Shown here: piece by piece, positions 10,110 to 23,400 of the stretch
Position numbering within the stretch: position 1 is the stretch's first letter
Layout of the letters: each line of letters opens with the position of its first letter
NCBI GenBank assembly: GCA_033977485.1
Contig: CM066989.1
Location: 98,785,887-98,849,886, forward strand
Length of the DNA stretch: 64,000 nt
Source: Hydrangea macrophylla
Lineage: Eukaryota; Streptophyta; Magnoliopsida; Cornales; Hydrangeaceae
Reading direction: 5' to 3'
Notes under the pieces: generated by a model
What the model saw: the letters and a program-made list of their open reading frames with translations, nothing else
The model's database searches: none
Told to the model about the DNA's origin: nothing
Translations under genes and position numbers: made by a program

Positions 10110-10673
10110 TACCGACTGATGTATTGACATTCTCATCCAATGATGTTAGAGACCTCCATTACCCCCATGACGATCCGCTAGTGGTAATACTCTCAATAGC
10201 CAGTTACATGGTCAAGAGGGTGTTAGCGGACATGGTCAACTCCTCTGATATTCTGTTCGCCTCAACTTTCGATTAGTTCAGGATATCAAGGGATCGGCTC
10301 TGATCGGTGGCCACCCCCTTGGTAGGATTTAACGGATCAAGCACACAACCGGTCGGAATGATCGAACTGCCAGTCCTTATGGGGACCTACTCGCAATAGG
10401 TCTCTATGCTCACAAATTTTGTTATAGTAGAAGCCCCCTCCGCTTATAATGTCATCCTCGAAAGGCCCACGCTCAACAAAGCCAAGGCGGTTATGTCAAC
10501 CTACAGCCTAGTGATTAAGTTCCCAACCCCCCAGGGTCCGGGAAGCCTTTGTGGAGATCAAGCAACTGCTCGGAGCTATTATATTAGCTCCCTACATAGA
10601 GAGGCAGTCGTAGAAACACAGAACGTTCAGGAGATGGATCCAAGGGATGCGAGGCATGGAGTAGGCCCTGATT
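10110..10673 (+). pseudogene. Tat protease region, decayed
   Basis: The sequence runs LPTDVLTFSSNDVRDLHYPH, DPLVVILSIASYMVKRVLAD, then SSDILFASTFD, and later NFVIVEAPSAYNVILERPTL, matching the retropepsin-like region between gag and RT of Tat elements. The active-site D-[TSG]-G is not recognisable (ADMVNSSD in its place). Stops occur at several points. The coding frame is then split at 10,678 by a solo LTR; the frame resumes after it at 12,242. Confidence 0.7.
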
Positions 10674-10678
10674 CAAGG

Positions 10679-12241
10679 TGAAAAGTGCATGTTCATAGAA
10701 TATTACATGGTCCTTTATGCATACTTTTATCCCCAAAGTCCCTACATTTAGGTGCATTCTAATAATAATGTTCTTTTTATTGTGTTAATGCTAAAACATA
10801 TGTTTATGCATTGTTTTATAGGTATTAGAATGTAAATCAATGAAGTGGAGCTAAAGAAAGTGATTCTGGTGAAGAGAACAGAAGCAGCTAAGAAAACACA
10901 AATTTTGACAATGAAGACTTCAGATTTGGAAGATTTTCCCAGAGATATGAAATGTAGATCTTTGAGTTACGGTCGCGTGGCCATAAACAGGAGGTCAATC
11001 CGAGGTCCGAGTAAAAAGTTATGGCCATTCTCATATCGGTGCGCAGAGTTGTCAAAATCAGAGAGTTCAATCGATTGAGGAGAGTTCAAAGTTCGATCGA
11101 TCGAACTAAGCTCGATCGATTGAACTTCATATTCACCCAAAAGTTGTGTAAACTCTGCAGGAACCCTATATATAAGTCATTTTGACGCCAGATGAAGGGA
11201 GGACGCTCCAGAACGCGAAAAACAGCAGTTTTAGGGTAGTTTTAGGGTTAGGTTAGGTGTAGAATAGGTTAGATTTAAGTTTTCTTCCTCCTTTTCCATT
11301 GTTAAACTCAAGATTGATGTTGATTACAAGTTATATTCATATTATCTTCAGGTTTTTCTTCTCCCTTTTCTTTATTTGATTGTTTATTACTTTAGATGTT
11401 AATGATTGCTATGTTTTGTTATTTCTGAATTAGTTTAATCATGTTTTCGTAGTTTAGACGTTGGGAATATGTGATGAAACATTGATTTCCAACCTCTTCC
11501 ATGCAATCTTTAGAAACCTTGGGCTCGATCGATCAAAGGTATTTCGATCAATCGAACTAGGGCCATAGTCAAGCGATCGAAGGCATTTCGATCGATTGAA
11601 GGATGAGGCAGTCCGATCGATCGAGAGCGCTTCGATCGATCGAACTTGCTAATTCCTGAGATGATTCTTTTAAGTATTCCATGACTTTCTGTGTTAGAAA
11701 TCTATCATCAAATTGTCCCAATAAGCTCAGTTTGTCACAACAGTTTTTAGAACTTAAAGCCTTAAGGCCTTTTCTTCAATGACTTTTGAAAACCACTTTG
11801 AATGCTAACACCATTTAGAGTACAAGTAATAACCATTGTTTTAAACCGTCTTCCAAGTATTTTAAATCAACTGTGATGATGTAGTCCCGGTCATGAAAGG
11901 GCTATTGATTCTATATCTTTAGAAAAATACAGAATGCTGAAACGGAATGAACTCCATAGAACATTAATGAGTATGCATGGTAGATGGTTAGGATCAATGT
12001 GGATTCACGTGTGTCCAACACCTTTTGTTTACCCGTTTAATTAGTTATGTTTCTTTATGCTTTAGTTTATTATTTAGTTTAATTTAATTAATTAGGATTC
12101 GTTAGAACTTCCACTCCTACATTCATCTTTGCTTTTTCTTTAGGTTATGACTTAGTATATATTCTTCCTATTCCTTCCCTGTGGGATCGACCTGGACTTA
12201 TCCAGTATTACTTGCACGATCACCTACACTTGGGTGTTGCA
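10679..12241. mobile_element. Solo LTR, Athila/Ogre-like, 1563 bp
   Basis: It begins TGAAAAGTGCATG and ends GGGTGTTGCA. The duplication is CAAGG (10,674-10,678) on the left and CAAGA (12,242-12,246) on the right, one mismatch. Deleting the LTR and one duplication restores the Tat frame, which confirms the boundaries. A TATA box CTATATATAAG lies at 11,166. Palindromic GATCGATCGA motifs are clustered at 11,065-11,128 and 11,524-11,646. The 3' part reads CCTGTGGGATCGACCTGGAC, a phrase typical of Athila-like LTR ends. Confidence 0.9.
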
Positions 12242-12246
12242 CAAGA

Positions 12247-13488
12247 GCGCACAACTTTTTAGTCGTGTCAGGCCCGATGGAGGAACTAGATCAAGTGGTG
12301 CTGGACCCCCGATTCCCCGACCGGTCCATCAGCATTGGCACTCTCATAGAACCAAGTCTTAGAGAAAAGTTAATCCAATTCCTGAGAGAGAGCCAAGACG
12401 TCTTCGCTTGGTTCCATAAAGACATACCTTGAATTGATCCCCGGATCATGTCCCACCGTCTCAACATTGACCCGAGCTCTCGCCCGGTCAAGCAAAAGAG
12501 GAGGGGCATGGCTCCCAAAAGGAAAGTGGTAGTGCACAAGGAAATCGAAAAGCTTCTCAAGGCAAGGTCGGTCCGAGAAGTTCACTATCTCGACTGGTTT
12601 GCCAACGTGGTACTAGTCAAGAAGAACAACGGGAAGTGGAGAATGTATGTGGACTTTACCGACCTGAACAAGGCTTGCCCCATGGACTACTATCCATTGC
12701 CTAGGATAGACCTCCTCATGGACACCACGACCGGTCACTCACTTCTCTCCTTCATAGATGCCTACTCGAGATATAACCAGATCAACATGTATCCCGGGGA
12801 TGAGGAAAAAACCTCTTTCATTACCGACCAGGGGACATATTGCTACAAGATGATGCCCTTCGGCCTCAAGAACCTCGGCACAACTTATCAACGCCTAGTC
12901 AACCACATGTTCAAAGATCTGATAAGGAAAATAGCGGAAGTGTATGTTGATGACCTCCTGGTCAAAATCCAAGACAAAGTCGACCACCTCGAACACTTAG
13001 CCGGGGCCTTCAACATATTAAGAAAGTTCCGAATGAGGGTGAACCCAGCTAAGTGCACCTTTAGAGTCTCGTCCGGTAAGTTCCTAGGGCATCTAGTCAG
13101 CAGGCGGGGAATTTAGGCAAACCCTAAAAAATTTAAGCCATCATAAACATACGACCACCCCGGTCAACAAAAGAAGTACAAAGTTTGTCCGGGCGAGTAG
13201 CTGCCTTAAACAAATTTGTCTCCCGAGCAACCGATCGATGCCTGCTATTCTTCAAAATCCTCCGTAAAGCTTTTTCCGTGGTCAGAAGTGTATGAAGAGG
13301 CTTTTCAGAAGCTCAAGAAGTACCTGACATCGCCTCTTCTGCTCTCGACACCTGTACCAGAGAAGGAATTGTTACTTTACTTGGCAGTGTCACCCTCGAC
13401 GGTGAGCTCAGCATTGATCAGAGAGAAGCACGGGATATAATACACGGTCTACTACACAAGCCAGACACTACAAGGCAGAGAAAGAAAA
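12247..13488 (+). pseudogene. Tat reverse transcriptase and start of RNase H
   Basis: Reading resumes AHNFLVVSGPMEELDQVVLD and continues to a TGA at 12,430, then through the RT palm and fingers (12,448-13,116). Visible are WRMYVDFTDLNKACP, PLPRIDLLMD, YSRYNQINM, MMPFGLKN, the catalytic YVDD (about 12,943) and CTFRVSSGKFLGHLVS. The stretch 13,117-13,215 is frame-damaged. RNase H begins at 13,216-13,440 and stops at the junction with an inverted block near 13,488. The domain itself is largely intact, which is why it is easy to recognise, but the gene is dead. Confidence 0.9.
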
Positions 13489-14478
13489 TACTCCTGCATA
13501 CCTTTGACATTTATCACACCGCTTGACATAATCTTTGGAGTCTTGGATCATTGTGGGCCAGTAGTAACCTTGTAGTAGGGCCCTTCGAGAAAGCACCCGG
13601 CCTCTGATACACTCCTTCGTGGATCTCAATCTTGGACCTGGGATGGGTGGATGCATTGGAGGTAGGGCAGGATAAATCCCCTTTTGTACACACGCCTTCA
13701 ATGAGGTGGTATCGAGCAGCCCTGTATCTGACCCGGCGGGCTTCATCCCTCCTGTCCGGGAGGCCCCCAGTTGTGAGGAACTTCATGATCATGAATTTAT
13801 TAAAGGAATGAAAAGAAGATAAAAAAATTTTTAAAGGAAAAGCCTGGGTTCTTTCTCTCTTTCTGTTGGGCCCTAAATCGAATGGGTCAATGTCCACGCC
13901 TTTCGAGTTGGACACACTAGACTCGATCAAGTATTCTACCCTTATCCCGGGGAGGTCTAACTCGAAAGATGATGTTAACCGATTGGCCCTTGTGTTCTCC
14001 TCTCTTGGGATCTATTTAATTAAGAAACCTTTGAGTTGTTTGGTAACCGACCTGACTTGGGCCAAGTAGGCCACCGTGTTAACTTCCTGCGCTTCATACT
14101 CCTGATGACTTGGTTGACAACAAGCTGGAAGTTTTTGTATCCTTGAATTTGCTACGCACCCATTAAGGTAGCCAATTGTAAACCGACCAAAAAGGCTTTG
14201 TACACGGCTTCATTGTTGGAGGCCTGAAACCCGAACCTTAGTGCATGCTCTACCTGGATCCCATCAGGTGTGGTCAGGATGATCCCTGCCCCGCTAACAT
14301 GTTTATTTGAGGATCCGTCCACATAGAGTGCCCAGGTTGGGGTGTTAGGATATAGGTCTAGTGGTAGCTCGGGCAGGAATGACTCCTCCACTGGGTCTTC
14401 TAAATATGTGAATTCTACGATGAAGTTTGCCACTGCCTGCCCCTTGATTATTGCACGGAGTCGGTAGATCACTTCATG
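13489..14478 (-). pseudogene. Inverted RNase H - integrase N-terminal block of Tat pol
   Basis: On the minus strand, reading from 14,478 down, this encodes IIKGQAVANFIVEF, LYVDGSSNKHVSGAG and SNNEAVYKAFLVGL (RNase H), then DEARRVRYRAARYHLIEG and KDYVKRCDKCQRYAG (the HHCC zinc domain of integrase). That is the normal order of Tat pol but in the opposite direction to its surroundings. The left junction lies where RNase H of the host element breaks off and the right one abuts a truncated LTR. One frameshift and stops are present. I infer an inversion with loss of part of integrase. Confidence 0.85.
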
Positions 14479-14635
14479 TAATGATCGAACCTTGCTCAAT
14501 CGATCGAACATGTAATGATCAAAAATCCTAAGTTTCCCGCAAACATGGCCACATGCCCTCTCCATTCTCTATATATACCTTGTGTTCGTGTGTGTTGATG
14601 TGTTTGGAGAACCAGAAAGTTAGAAGAGAGAGAGT

Positions 14636-14672
<37 letters not shown>

Positions 14673-16361
14673 CTTGTGAGTTTACATATATATACATCCA
14701 TATATTATATATATACTCTCAGTCAGAGATAAAGAAGTAGAGAAGAAGCAAGAAGAAGAGAAGGAGAAAGGATAAAAAGAGAGAGAGAGAGAGAGAGAAG
14801 GCCACTATTAATGCTTTGGAGTTCAAACTTGCAAAATATGCCCTTACAACGTTCGGTGAGTTCCAAACTCACTCAATAGCTTAGTTATAATATTTTATGA
14901 GTTCTGCATGTTTAAAAGGGAACCAAACACGCCCTAACAGATTCTGGACGGTCACCGCCAGAATCTGGAGAAGACGAAGTTTAAGTGATCAAACTAGTTT
15001 CAATCGACAGAACTACACAACTCTCAATTGATCAAAATGACTTCAATCGATCGAGAACACCTTGACTTCAATTGATCGAGAATACTTAGATCGATCGAAC
15101 TTCACTTTGTCCAATCGATCAAAATGATTTCAATCGATCAAAACTTAACAGAACTTGGTTGTTTCCTTTAGTTTATAATTCATAATGCTTAGCTGTTAAT
15201 TGATATTCGGTGTTCCTATTATGCGATATTATGGATTACGGAGGTAATGTGATATGATAATGAGATTGAGATAACATGGTGAGTAACGTAGTTTAGTGCG
15301 GAACGTTAGTAATAATATGACGCGAAAACGAGATAAGGTTGGAGTTATAATGGTGGGTAGCATTAGTTAATCCTGGTGATTGAGTCAGTGGGGTATTGGT
15401 GACCGTCAGTGCAAGTATGTCAGTATCATGAGTTGGTCGTTAACACATCTACGTGGATGTGAGCGTTATGTATTGTGCTAGTAAGAAGTACTGATGCATA
15501 TGAATTATGAACGGACGATACTCGCAAGAGTTTTTGAAAGCGCTGAACAGTAAGAGTTCTTAAAAGCGGTGAACAAGAGTATTGGTGTATCCATAGACTA
15601 ATCGTTATATGAGAGCGATGTATAGTGTTCATAAGAGTTCTTAAAAGCGGTGAATAGTAAGAGTTCTTAAAAGTGGTGAACAGGAGCACTAGTATATCGT
15701 GAAGATATAATCAGTTCAGTATAGTCAGTCAGGATTGGTACAGTCAGTCTTAGAGTTGGAAGATGATGAAAATCGGTAAACGATGTATCTGAATAAAAGA
15801 GGGAAAGATATTATTAATGTCACTTCTTTATATCTTGCAAGACTGGTAATTACTTTATTCGTATGAGACTGTGTTAGTTAGTTCTCACTCAGCTTTCAGT
15901 AAGCTGATGGCCTTTATTGCCTGGACATTTCTCGTCTAGACTACCATGTTCTTAGCAATACAGGTAATGATGCATACAACGATGGCTACTACCCGGAAGG
16001 GGATTATGCAGAAGATGGCCCCAATGATGCAGGTTATGTCAGAGAAGGCTGTTACGCTGACGACTACCCATATGCCAGCTGAACATCTAAAGATGGTTAT
16101 ATTTAGTTTTATTTCTGTTGAACTTGTAGTTTACGGGTACTTGGGCGTATGTTGTCTCCAGACCTATTGTGATCCTACGGACCACACTCTGATGTTGTAA
16201 TAGTAACACTGTTTTCATATCCAGTTGATAATGTTGTTGTTCCAGTTTATCTTATGGACTAGTACAGTATGGTAAGGATAATTATGACTTTTACTTGTCA
16301 TTCCCTATGGACCCAAAATGAAATTTATTTTGCTCTATTTTTGCTACTCTGGGACGTGACA
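14479..16361 (+). mobile_element. Truncated Tekay-like LTR
   Basis: The right end GGGACGTGACA matches the termini of the two solo LTRs at 17,680 and 39,091. The body contains CTCACTCAGC, AGGTAATGATG, GAAGATGGCCCCAATGATGC and GGACCACACTCTGATGTTG, typical of Tekay/Del-type LTR 3' halves. A TATA box CTATATATACC is at 14,569. AATCGATCGA-type motifs cluster at 14,482-14,520 and 14,998-15,148. The left end is cut by the inversion breakpoint. Microsatellites (GT)n at 14,640-14,671 and (GA)n at 14,780-14,798 lie in the leader. Short reading frames here are not genes. Confidence 0.75.
15527..15685. repeat. Short repeats of AAGAGTTCTTAAAAGCGGTGAA
   Basis: Inside the truncated LTR the unit AGAGTTCTTAAAAGCGGTGA occurs about four times (near 15,529, 15,549, 15,629 and 15,660) with small changes. 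It looks like local slippage within the LTR. Confidence 0.65.
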
Positions 16362-17018
16362 GATAGTGGCAGGTAGTTTGACACCCCAAAATTCAGGCAA
16401 TCCTGCTTGGGCTATAGTATATCAAATCACTACTCGTCTCCCGAGCATCCTCAAGCCAATAGCCAAGCTGAGGTGACAAACCGGACAATTCTACAGTCCA
16501 TTAAAACCAGGCTTGAACAAGCCAAGGGACTTTGGGCTGATGAACTACCGACCCTTCTGTGGGCCTACTGTACCACTCCCCGAGCAGCAATAAGAGAAAC
16601 ACCATTCTCACTTACGTTTGGCTTTGAGGTAGCGGTATCCACAGAACTTGGATTACTAACGTACCGGGTGGCGAATTTCAGCAAACAATGCAACGAGGAA
16701 GCCCTTAGAGGGGAGCTCGACCTAATAGAAGAAAAAAGAGACCAGACATATTTAAAGGTAGCTGTATACAAGCAGATGGTCTTGCGGTACTTCAACAACA
16801 AGGTAAAACTTTGCAGTTTCCAGGTGGGGGACCTCGTTCTCAAGGCAGTCAATCAGTCTACCAAAATTCTGAATCACAGGAAACTGGGACCAAACTGGGA
16901 AGGCCCATATAAAGTTACCCAAGTCAACCAACCGGGAACCTACTGGTTGCAAAAGCTAGATGGACAGGACCTATCACAGCGGTGGAACGTGGATAATCTA
17001 TGGAAGTATTTTCAGTAA
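16362..17018 (+). pseudogene. Tat integrase, second half of the core and C-terminus
   Basis: After the LTR the frame enters in the integrase core at the SD(N)GRQF position (DSGR-stop-FD here), then NHYSSPEHPQANSQAEVTNR with the catalytic Glu, LWADELPTLLWAYCTTPR, TPFSLTFGFEV and the C-terminal SFQVGDLVLKAV and KLGPNWEGPYKVTQV. It ends WNVDNLWKYFQ and a stop at 17,018. The upstream core, with the first catalytic Asp, is missing because of the rearrangement at 13.5-16.4 kb. Over 200 residues (16,407-17,018) are free of stops. Confidence 0.9.
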
Positions 17019-17674
17019 ACTATGGACTAGAACTGGTTAGGGACTTATGTTTATACAAAGTTGTAGCTCTTCCTGAGCAATCATATTATTTTTCAGGTTG
17101 AATGAAATCCTTTAATGAAAACAAAGTTCCTTACCAATGTTCCACCACAAAAGACCTCGGGATCACACCTGAGGCACAAATAATGCCTCGAGACCATACC
17201 CAAGGCAACGAAAGACCTCGGGATCACACCCGAGGCATTGATTTCGCTTAGGTTCACAACCTACAATAGGGGAAAATCCCCCTAGGTGGCTGATGATAGT
17301 AAACTTAAAAAGACCCTGGAACTACCAACGCTCTAGGTCGGTTCCCTACGGTCAGTTTCCTACAGACACCAGCCTTACCAAAAACTTGGGGGATTGGGGG
17401 AATTGAACTAGACAGAGTCACACCAAGCACTAACAGGACTTCAAATTAACCCCTAAAACATTCCTAAGTACCTAGAATGCCCAGAGCTAACTGACTAGGC
17501 AGTAATAGGGTTCATATCCTACACTATCCCGAACGGGACCTATAGGCCTCCAATCCAATAATGGCTCGAGACGTTTGTAAGTACAGGTCCCTAGAAGACC
17601 AAGTGTTCCCTACCGGTTACAGTCCTAAAACTTTTGCTAAGGCAGGGTTCTGATTAGACTCATAACTGAGTGGG
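17019..17674 (+). repeat. Post-integrase region with AGACCTCGGG minisatellite
   Basis: At about 17,145-17,245 units of the type AAAGACCTCGGGATCACACC plus GAGGCA are tandemly repeated. The following CTTAGGTTCACAACCTAC and ATCCCCCTAGGTGGCTGATG are found almost unchanged, reversed, in the gag-only element at 36,655-36,960. No open frame. Confidence 0.75.
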
Positions 17675-17679
17675 CACGG

Positions 17680-19827
17680 TGTCACGACCCATCCCGCTAA
17701 CATGCAGAAACAGGACATGTGGCACGCCACCAAGGCTCATCCAACTATCAAATAACTATACACAGCAGAAAAGAACTTTAAAACAACCTTGAGTATAAAA
17801 CTTTTGGAAACATTACCCTCCGAGTTGTAAAATACGTAAATATATTTCAAAACAAATGATTTTATGTTGAAAGGGGTCCCAAAGGTACCCTAAGAACTAA
17901 TCAAAACCTTTTAAAATTTTTTGGAAGATATAGAAAAAGATTTCTTGCAGGAGGTATTTCGACCGGTCGAATGACCCCCTTCGACCAGTCGAATGACTTT
18001 TTAGCAGAATCCTGCCCAAAGCTACAGAGTTTGCTTAAGGCATCAAACGACCTTCACCAATTCTACTACTCCAATCACACTTACATTAATCCAAACGTCA
18101 CAAGCTATAACAAGCTTTCAAAAACAAAGTTTAATCTTACTAATTCATAGAAAGAAACGATAGCGGAACAAGCTAAGGCTTGTTTGGCTCGATTCACAAA
18201 ACTCTATCCACATTCCTTAAAAATCCGAAATTTGACAAGTTAAGTTTACAAAGCATGAACGTAGGAGTTCAGACGAATTCGAAACTAACGATAAGAAGTT
18301 TGGATATATATTACAATATTACCAAAATCCTCCCAAGGTTTCCAAATCAAAAAAGGTAGAGCTCTAACTTCACAATTTCATTATTACAAGGGAAAGGAAA
18401 CCAAAATCCTAGACAAAAGTTGATCTCCGTCATTCCCACGGCCTCACTCTTCACACTTCTTCTTGCCATTCTTCAACCTGCAATGGAGTAAATCTCTATT
18501 GCTCAGCTATATGATGAGTGCACAATTTCTAACATATGCATATATGACAAAACATGCTTTAAAGATTTAAAACACATCAAAATAGTCTCTAGGGTGAGTG
18601 GTACGCATTCATCAGGTAAATGAAATCGATGTTGTGGAAGGCACACCTCTTTCACTCATCCCGTACACTAGTTGGGCCTTCCTCCATACCAGGTACCGTG
18701 TCCTAGTTAGGCCTTCATCCATACCAGACACCATACAATCAATGTTAAAATCCTCAAACTTCGATAAGCTTACCCCCGGATGAATTTGCACCAAACTCCC
18801 CTTTGACCCAAGTAGACACATAACATGCTCACATAAACAATTATACATGCTTTTATCATAGTTTCACATGCATAGATAATGGGCCTAATTAATACATAAA
18901 TTTTGCTCGAATCCAAAATATCAAAGTTGATATTCAAAACATGTAATTTCCCTATATATCATAGGCTAGAAATTCATACCTCGAGCTATCGTCGTATAAC
19001 TTTGAGGGAACGACTAGACGCCCGACTAAACACAGAATCTCTGATCCTAAGCAAAACCTACGAGTTTACACGTGTTTTCCCCAAATTTATAGATTTAGAT
19101 AATTATAAAAGCTTAGCCAAACATGGCCTAAAGACTGTCACAATGTAGCCCTTACCTTGGGGAGTTCAAATATGAATTTTGGTGAAAATTAGACTGACGA
19201 TAGGTCGCCGATAGTCGTCGCAAAGCCCGTGGCAACAATCTCCCTTTTCTCTCTCCTCTCTAACGATATTTTTAGAAGTTTACAAATAATGGAATTCTCA
19301 CCCTTGCTATTTATAGACAAACTTTCCAGAAATCGCGTTTACCGCCTCTCGAGTTTCTCAAACTTCTAATAACTCTTGAAACGTTGCGCACGTCCATTTT
19401 ATGCCTTTATAAGTGAAAACTATAAATTACAAAAGTTTTCGACTAGGTCTCATTTTGGTCCAAAATAAGGATTCAAAGCTAATTTCCGTGGAATCTCTAC
19501 ACAACCTACCTTTATTTAACGTATCACTCACGTTCTCACCACAGTTCTCAAAATGATATCTAACAATATCAAAATTAGCAGAAATTATACTACACAAGTA
19601 TAATTTACTATTCTTAAAATATCAAATATTTCAAATAACATTTAAATCACATAAATGTCATTTAATCATGCCAATGCAACATGACTCCTCTGATTATCGT
19701 GTCCTCAATTGATATTTCACCCGTTGACCCACGTCAAGTCCATTTCTAATTATTAATCGACATTAATAATCCTCAAAATCTCAAATATGCATTTTAAAAT
19801 CAATGATTTTCTGGGACAAGCGTGACA
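17680..19827 (-). mobile_element. Solo LTR, Tekay-like, 2148 bp
   Basis: It starts TGTCACGACCC and ends GCGTGACA, with a perfect 5-bp duplication CACGG on both sides (17,675-17,679, 19,828-19,832). The minus orientation is inferred from a TATA box TATAAATA read on the minus strand (plus 19,308-19,315) and from the resemblance of its minus reading to Tekay LTRs. ACCGGTCGAA palindromes lie at 17,958-17,998. A sister copy sits at 39,091-41,247. Confidence 0.9.
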
Positions 19828-20437
19828 CACGGGCAATTATAAACACATACATATAAGTACAAACATGGACAACAAATGGCACAAAGGTGGCTTGGGGAGC
19901 AATTATAGCAGCCTCACCAAAAAAAAATATATATATATATATAATAAACATGGCATATCAAGGCCGGGAGCTAGGGATCATCAACCATGACTACTTTCTC
20001 CTCAGTTCCCCCACCGTCTCCACCTAGAGTAGCATCCTCGGATGGGCCCCCCTCGGTAACCTGTTCTTCCTTCCAGTAGTCGGACTCATCCTAGGAGTAG
20101 CCCGAGAGATCCCAATCTGGATTATCAGTAGCCGCCCACTGGATCAGATTGGCATAGCCCACAAAGAAGCCAGCCTCAAACTCCTCCTCTACATCCTTCG
20201 CCCCGCCTCCTGAGCTAGCTGCCTTCCTGGCTTCTACAGCCGCCTTCTCGGCTTCTGCAACCTTTCGGGCCGCTCGTTCACTCGCAAGGTCCTCTCGTGC
20301 GGTCCACAAGTCTAGGGCCAAGGCTCTCGCCTTTTCCTCCTCCACGATGAGGGAAAAGTCCACCATTTCCCACGCAGCCTTCTCTGTAGACAAGTCAACC
20401 TCAGCAAGCGGCCAGCCTCTCGGCCACCCTTGGCAGG

Positions 20438-23400
20438 TGTAGACACCCTATTTTATCGGCTATCAGATTTAGAAGATCCATAGCTTGGTCGTTCACAATG
20501 ATCAGAAAAGACTCAAAAAGGACTCTTGGAAGATAGTTCTATCTCTCAAAATGCAGAAAGTGGTAAAAATGATCAAAATACCTCTGAAAAAGCTCGATCA
20601 CTCCCAGATTTGGACCCGACCAAAGGTTCTGAAAACACACTATGTTATAAGAAAAAGTAATAAAAATGAGTTTTAAAGCAAAAAATATCAGCTCCAAAAG
20701 ACCCCAGGAAGTCACGGAAAGTCTTCGTTGACCAGTTTGACCCAGGTGTGACCAGGGTTTGATCGTAATCATTCGAATTCGCCCAAAAGTTTTGAGATCA
20801 TTCTAGATTATATGAAAAGTACTAAAATAAGTTTTAAAAGAAAATTGAATGAAAACGTCAGCCCCTAGGGAGCTCCCAGAAGTTCCCAGAACTTCTTGGA
20901 GGTCCCTAGTTTGACCGGTTTGACCCAAAAGTTGACTCGGAGACCGGAGCACCGTATCATTTTTCAAACATTTTTCATAGATACTAGAGGTTAATATCTT
21001 TCCAATGATATATCGCACGTAATTTTTAGATTTAAAACGGATTTATTATGAATTTTCGAAGGTAAAAATGGCAATCAAATCAACTTTTATCACAAATACA
21101 ACAAAACGTTTCAAAGAGACTTACCACTAAACTAATTTTTTTTTTTATAAAAATAGACTCTATTACCTTTCCAACGGTATATCACAACTTCGTTTGGAGT
21201 TTGTATGCATTTTCTATGAATTTCGGACGAAATAGGGCCTTTTCGCAAATACCAAAACCTCTAGGGGCCTCAGTACAATAATCTGGGCATCTAAGGAGTA
21301 GTACCGATGCGGTACTGGCCTACTGCCATCGTGGCATTGGCCTACTTCCGCCGTGGCACAGGCCCAGTGCCGCAGCGGCACTCTTCCCCAGAAGTCCATT
21401 TTTTGTAATTTTATTTTATGGCCCCAAATTGAATACTTGAAAATCAAAACGACGTAGTTTCGTGTTCACAGATGTTTGGGACCAATGGGAGAACTTTTTA
21501 AATCACAAACTCCCCCTAAATTGGCCTATATAACCCCCCTTAATCCTCATTTTGGGAGTAGCAAATACAAGTTTTTATAGAAGTTGTAGAGAGAAAGTAT
21601 TAGAGATAAGGTTAAAATAGAGAGAAAGAGAGCTTCCTCCTTTGATTGTCAACAAGAAAGTGAGTTTCCAACCTTGTTTTTACTTCATTACTCCTCTTTA
21701 CTTCACATTCAATACATCCACCCACCATTTTTGTGAGCATTTATGAGATAGGAAGCTATTTCCATGTCCAAAGTCACTATGTATGTGTGAAACACCAAGG
21801 TACAAGTCCAAAATCACATTTATTATCATCTATTGATTGCTATTTGCTTGCTTGTTATATATGTTCATCTCTTCTTACCTCATTTCTTTTTTTATTTTTC
21901 TTTGTTTTACTTACTAGTTCATCATCATCTAGAGGATGACATGGTGTTTAAGGTGAGTGAATCCTTATGGATAGCAGCTCTTGACCTAAAAAATATGTTG
22001 GATAGATGATGATTCCAACTTCAATACTTCCAAAGTACTGTTGAAGTTATGTTCAAAATGAAAACAATGCTTTCCAACAATCTTGGAGGTTCTTGATATG
22101 AGTTTGGTGTTGATATTCTAAGAGGTTATAATCTCCATTTGGTGCTGGAAATGCACCCTCAAAACCCCTCTTAAACCCCTCATTTTTTATTTCAAGAAAT
22201 AAAACATTTGTTTTTTCTCAAAATCTTCAAAACAGTGAGTTGTTCAACTTCAAAATGTCATTCTGAAATCAATACTCAATGGATGATTACAAGGACACTT
22301 GGAAAGTCTTCCTAACTCATTCGAGAACACCCAAGATTTTTGGTTTGATTTAAAAACACTTGGAAGGGTTCCATTTTGACCCAAACTTTCCTTCCAGACA
22401 TTCTGTTTTCTCTGTCACAGCAGCTCAGTTGACTTACAACTTGTTTTCCAAAAAACTTTTCCAAAAAGAGTGGCCCTAACCCATTTTTCCCTTGAACTTC
22501 AGTGTCTTAGGGAACTTTTTGTATAATATGGGCCTCTAAATATTTTGTTTTCATTTTCGAAGATTTTCTATATTTTAGTCGACAGTTCGGATTATGTTTC
22601 TGAGCAACCTCTCTTGTTCATATGATTTCTCTCAACATGTAACTTCAATATTGATTTAGCTTTTTGACATGTGTTCTAGACACATTAGGGATGATCTTCA
22701 TAAAAAAATCACGAATTAAAAACATTTCTCACCCCACTTTTCCAGTTTTACAATATCAGTTTACTGTTCTGTCCACTATTCATAGCAAGCATGTTTCACT
22801 TTAATTCTTTGATTAGATGTTTACATGCATTTTAAATTAGTCCATATCTTAAGAAGTAGTTCATACTACATTTGCACATATCCTATAATGATATTCTTCA
22901 TTCATTCATGCATACTTTAGATTTCTAAGTCACTTTAGCAAACTCATGAGCACAAACACACCACTTTCTTGAACATCCTAGGTTCATACATTGCATCCAT
23001 GTAAGATTTGGAGTTTTTGTGACTCCCAACCTAAGAAGATTATAAGGAATGAACTTGATCACATGTTCATGCTCCCCCTCGGTCACATCTTCCTTTCTCA
23101 TCCATCCCGGGGATTGAGAGGTCTTATTTTCTCAAAGATTAACATGCATTATGCTAGCTTGCTAAGCATATTTTTTATTTCATTGATTATTTGTTTTAAG
23201 AACAATTCATGTCCCCCTTTAGATTAGAAAAACTTGATTACTTGATATATGATTGACGATTTTTTCTAGGTTTGTTTGTGTAATCTTTCACTTTTGCATT
23301 GTGTAATACTTGGCTTAGAACTTGTGAATGATATCTTATCGTTTGATCTTCTATTTCAAGATTCTTATGAGATGTAATATACTATCCATAGTATTAATTG

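Noticed and set aside
15946..16200. Met-rich 84-residue frame
   Set aside because: It lies within the 3' part of a Tekay-like LTR; no family resemblance.
20485..21447. Short frames inside the 20,438 LTR
   Set aside because: No domain, mixed strands, and inside a solo LTR.
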